A DNA stretch of 6,240 nt from Pseudomonadota bacterium. Its GTDB lineage: Bacteria > Pseudomonadota > Gammaproteobacteria > Burkholderiales > Thiobacillaceae. A program made the position numbers and the translations under genes. Below the pieces are notes generated by a model. The model was not told the origin of the DNA. It saw only the letters and a program-made list of their open reading frames with translations, and searched no databases. Below, piece by piece: positions 5,460-6,240 of the stretch. The DNA lies in the NCBI GenBank assembly GCA_021780975.1, contig JAJXXS010000297.1, forward strand, positions 1 through 6,240, in the 5' to 3' direction. Position 1 is the first letter of the stretch. Every line of letters begins with the position of its first letter.

Positions 5460-6240
5460 ATGCCAACCCGTAGCGAACTTGCCAACGCCATCCGTTTTCT
5501 TGCCCTGGATGCCGTGGAAAAAGCCAAATCCGGGCATCCCGGCGCCCCCATGGGCATGGCGGAAATCGCCGAAGTGCTGTGGAACCACAATCTGCGCCAC
5601 AACCCCGCCAACCCCAAATGGATCGACCGCGACCGCTTCGTGCTCTCCAACGGCCATGGCTCCATGCTGCTCTACGCCCTGCTGCACCTGACCGGCTACG
5701 ACCTCGGCATTGAGGACATCAAACAGTTTCGCCAACTGCATTCCAAGACCCCGGGCCACCCCGAGTATGGCTATGCGCCGGGGGTCGAGACCACTACCGG
5801 GCCGCTTGGCCAGGGCATCTCCAACGCCGTGGGCATGGCGCTGGCGGAAAAGATCCTGGCCCATGAATTCAACCGGCCGGGCTTCGACATCGTCAATCAC
5901 CACACCTATGTGTTCCTCGGCGACGGCTGCCTGATGGAAGGCATCTCGCACGAGACCTGCTCGCTCGCCGGCACCTGGAAGCTCGGCAAGCTCATCGCCT
6001 TCTATGATGACAACGGCATTTCCATCGATGGCCACGTCGACAACTGGTTCACCGACGATACGCCCAAGCGTTTCGAAGCCTACGGCTGGCACGTCATTCC
6101 CAACGTCGACGGCCACGACTTCGCGGCGGTGGAAAAGGCCGTGCAGGAAGCCAAGGCCGTCACCGACAAGCCCACCCTGATCTGCTGCAAGACCATCATC
6201 GGCAAGGGCTCGCCCAACAAGGAAGGCACCCACGACGTGC
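5460..6240 (+). CDS. tkt: Transketolase, 5' part (runs off the window)
   Basis: Thiamine-diphosphate enzyme that moves two-carbon ketol units between sugar phosphates in the pentose phosphate pathway and in the Calvin cycle. The visible 260 residues are the N-terminal pyrophosphate-binding domain of a protein that is normally about 660-670 long. No stop codon is met before the edge. Numbering matches E. coli TktA closely: His26 in SGHPGAP, His66 in NGHGS and His100 in TPGHPEYG all keep their positions. GPLGQG is at 114-119. The ThDP/Mg2+ motif begins with GDG at 155-157 and ends at AFYDDNGISIDG, with N185 and I187. The segment IIGKGSPNKEGTHD (246-259) leads to the edge; the next codon begins with C, compatible with the expected His261. 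The ATG is supported by the GAGG site. Its own promoter and a 193-base gap after corC indicate a separate transcription unit. What follows it cannot be seen. Confidence 0.96.
   Translation, partial: MPTRSELANAIRFLALDAVEKAKSGHPGAPMGMAEIAEVLWNHNLRHNPANPKWIDRDRFVLSNGHGSMLLYALLHLTGYDLGIEDIKQFRQLHSKTPGHPEYGYAPGVETTTGPLGQGISNAVGMALAEKILAHEFNRPGFDIVNHHTYVFLGDGCLMEGISHETCSLAGTWKLGKLIAFYDDNGISIDGHVDNWFTDDTPKRFEAYGWHVIPNVDGHDFAAVEKAVQEAKAVTDKPTLICCKTIIGKGSPNKEGTHDV

Overview
The window reads as an ordinary housekeeping stretch of a GC-rich proteobacterial chromosome, with all six genes on the + strand. The residue patterns of MiaB (its N-terminal KTFGCQMNEYDSDKMADVL segment), the PhoH-like ATPase and CorC resemble betaproteobacterial versions most closely. 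A Nitrosomonadales/Thiobacillus-like source is plausible, but this is a judgement from remembered family sequences and not from a search.

Layout. Bases 15-1364 encode MnmE, the GTPase that modifies the tRNA wobble uridine. A 263-base gap follows (1365-1627). It holds a strong stem-loop (1400-1427), a good sigma70-type promoter (TTGCCT, 17 bases, TACAAT) and a perfect 13-base direct repeat that brackets the -10 box. Then comes a tightly packed set: miaB (1628-2977, tRNA A37 methylthiotransferase), a PhoH-like ATPase gene ybeZ (2970-3917, TTG start overlapping the end of miaB), ybeY (about 3886-4371, rRNA maturation endonuclease, start uncertain) and corC/ybeX (4415-5266, CBS-domain protein). 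This is the conserved miaB-ybeZ-ybeY-ybeX order of many proteobacteria. The lnt gene that often follows corC is absent. Instead there is a 193-base gap with GC hairpins and a second good promoter (TTGCCG, 17 bases, GATAAT), then the 5' part of a transketolase gene (5460 to beyond the window end).

How the genes fit together. mnmE and miaB both act on the tRNA anticodon loop (positions 34 and 37). YbeZ and YbeY are linked to rRNA processing and ribosome quality control, so the first four genes form a translation-fidelity neighbourhood. CorC is a conserved passenger of this operon. Transketolase starts a separate transcription unit in central carbon metabolism (pentose phosphate pathway, or the Calvin cycle if the host is autotrophic).

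I found no previously undescribed system. The points most worth a second look are the repeat-flanked miaB promoter, the uncertain starts of ybeY and corC, a terminator-like hairpin across the ybeY stop codon, and the change of neighbourhood after corC. No tRNA, rRNA, CRISPR array, insertion sequence or phage gene is visible.
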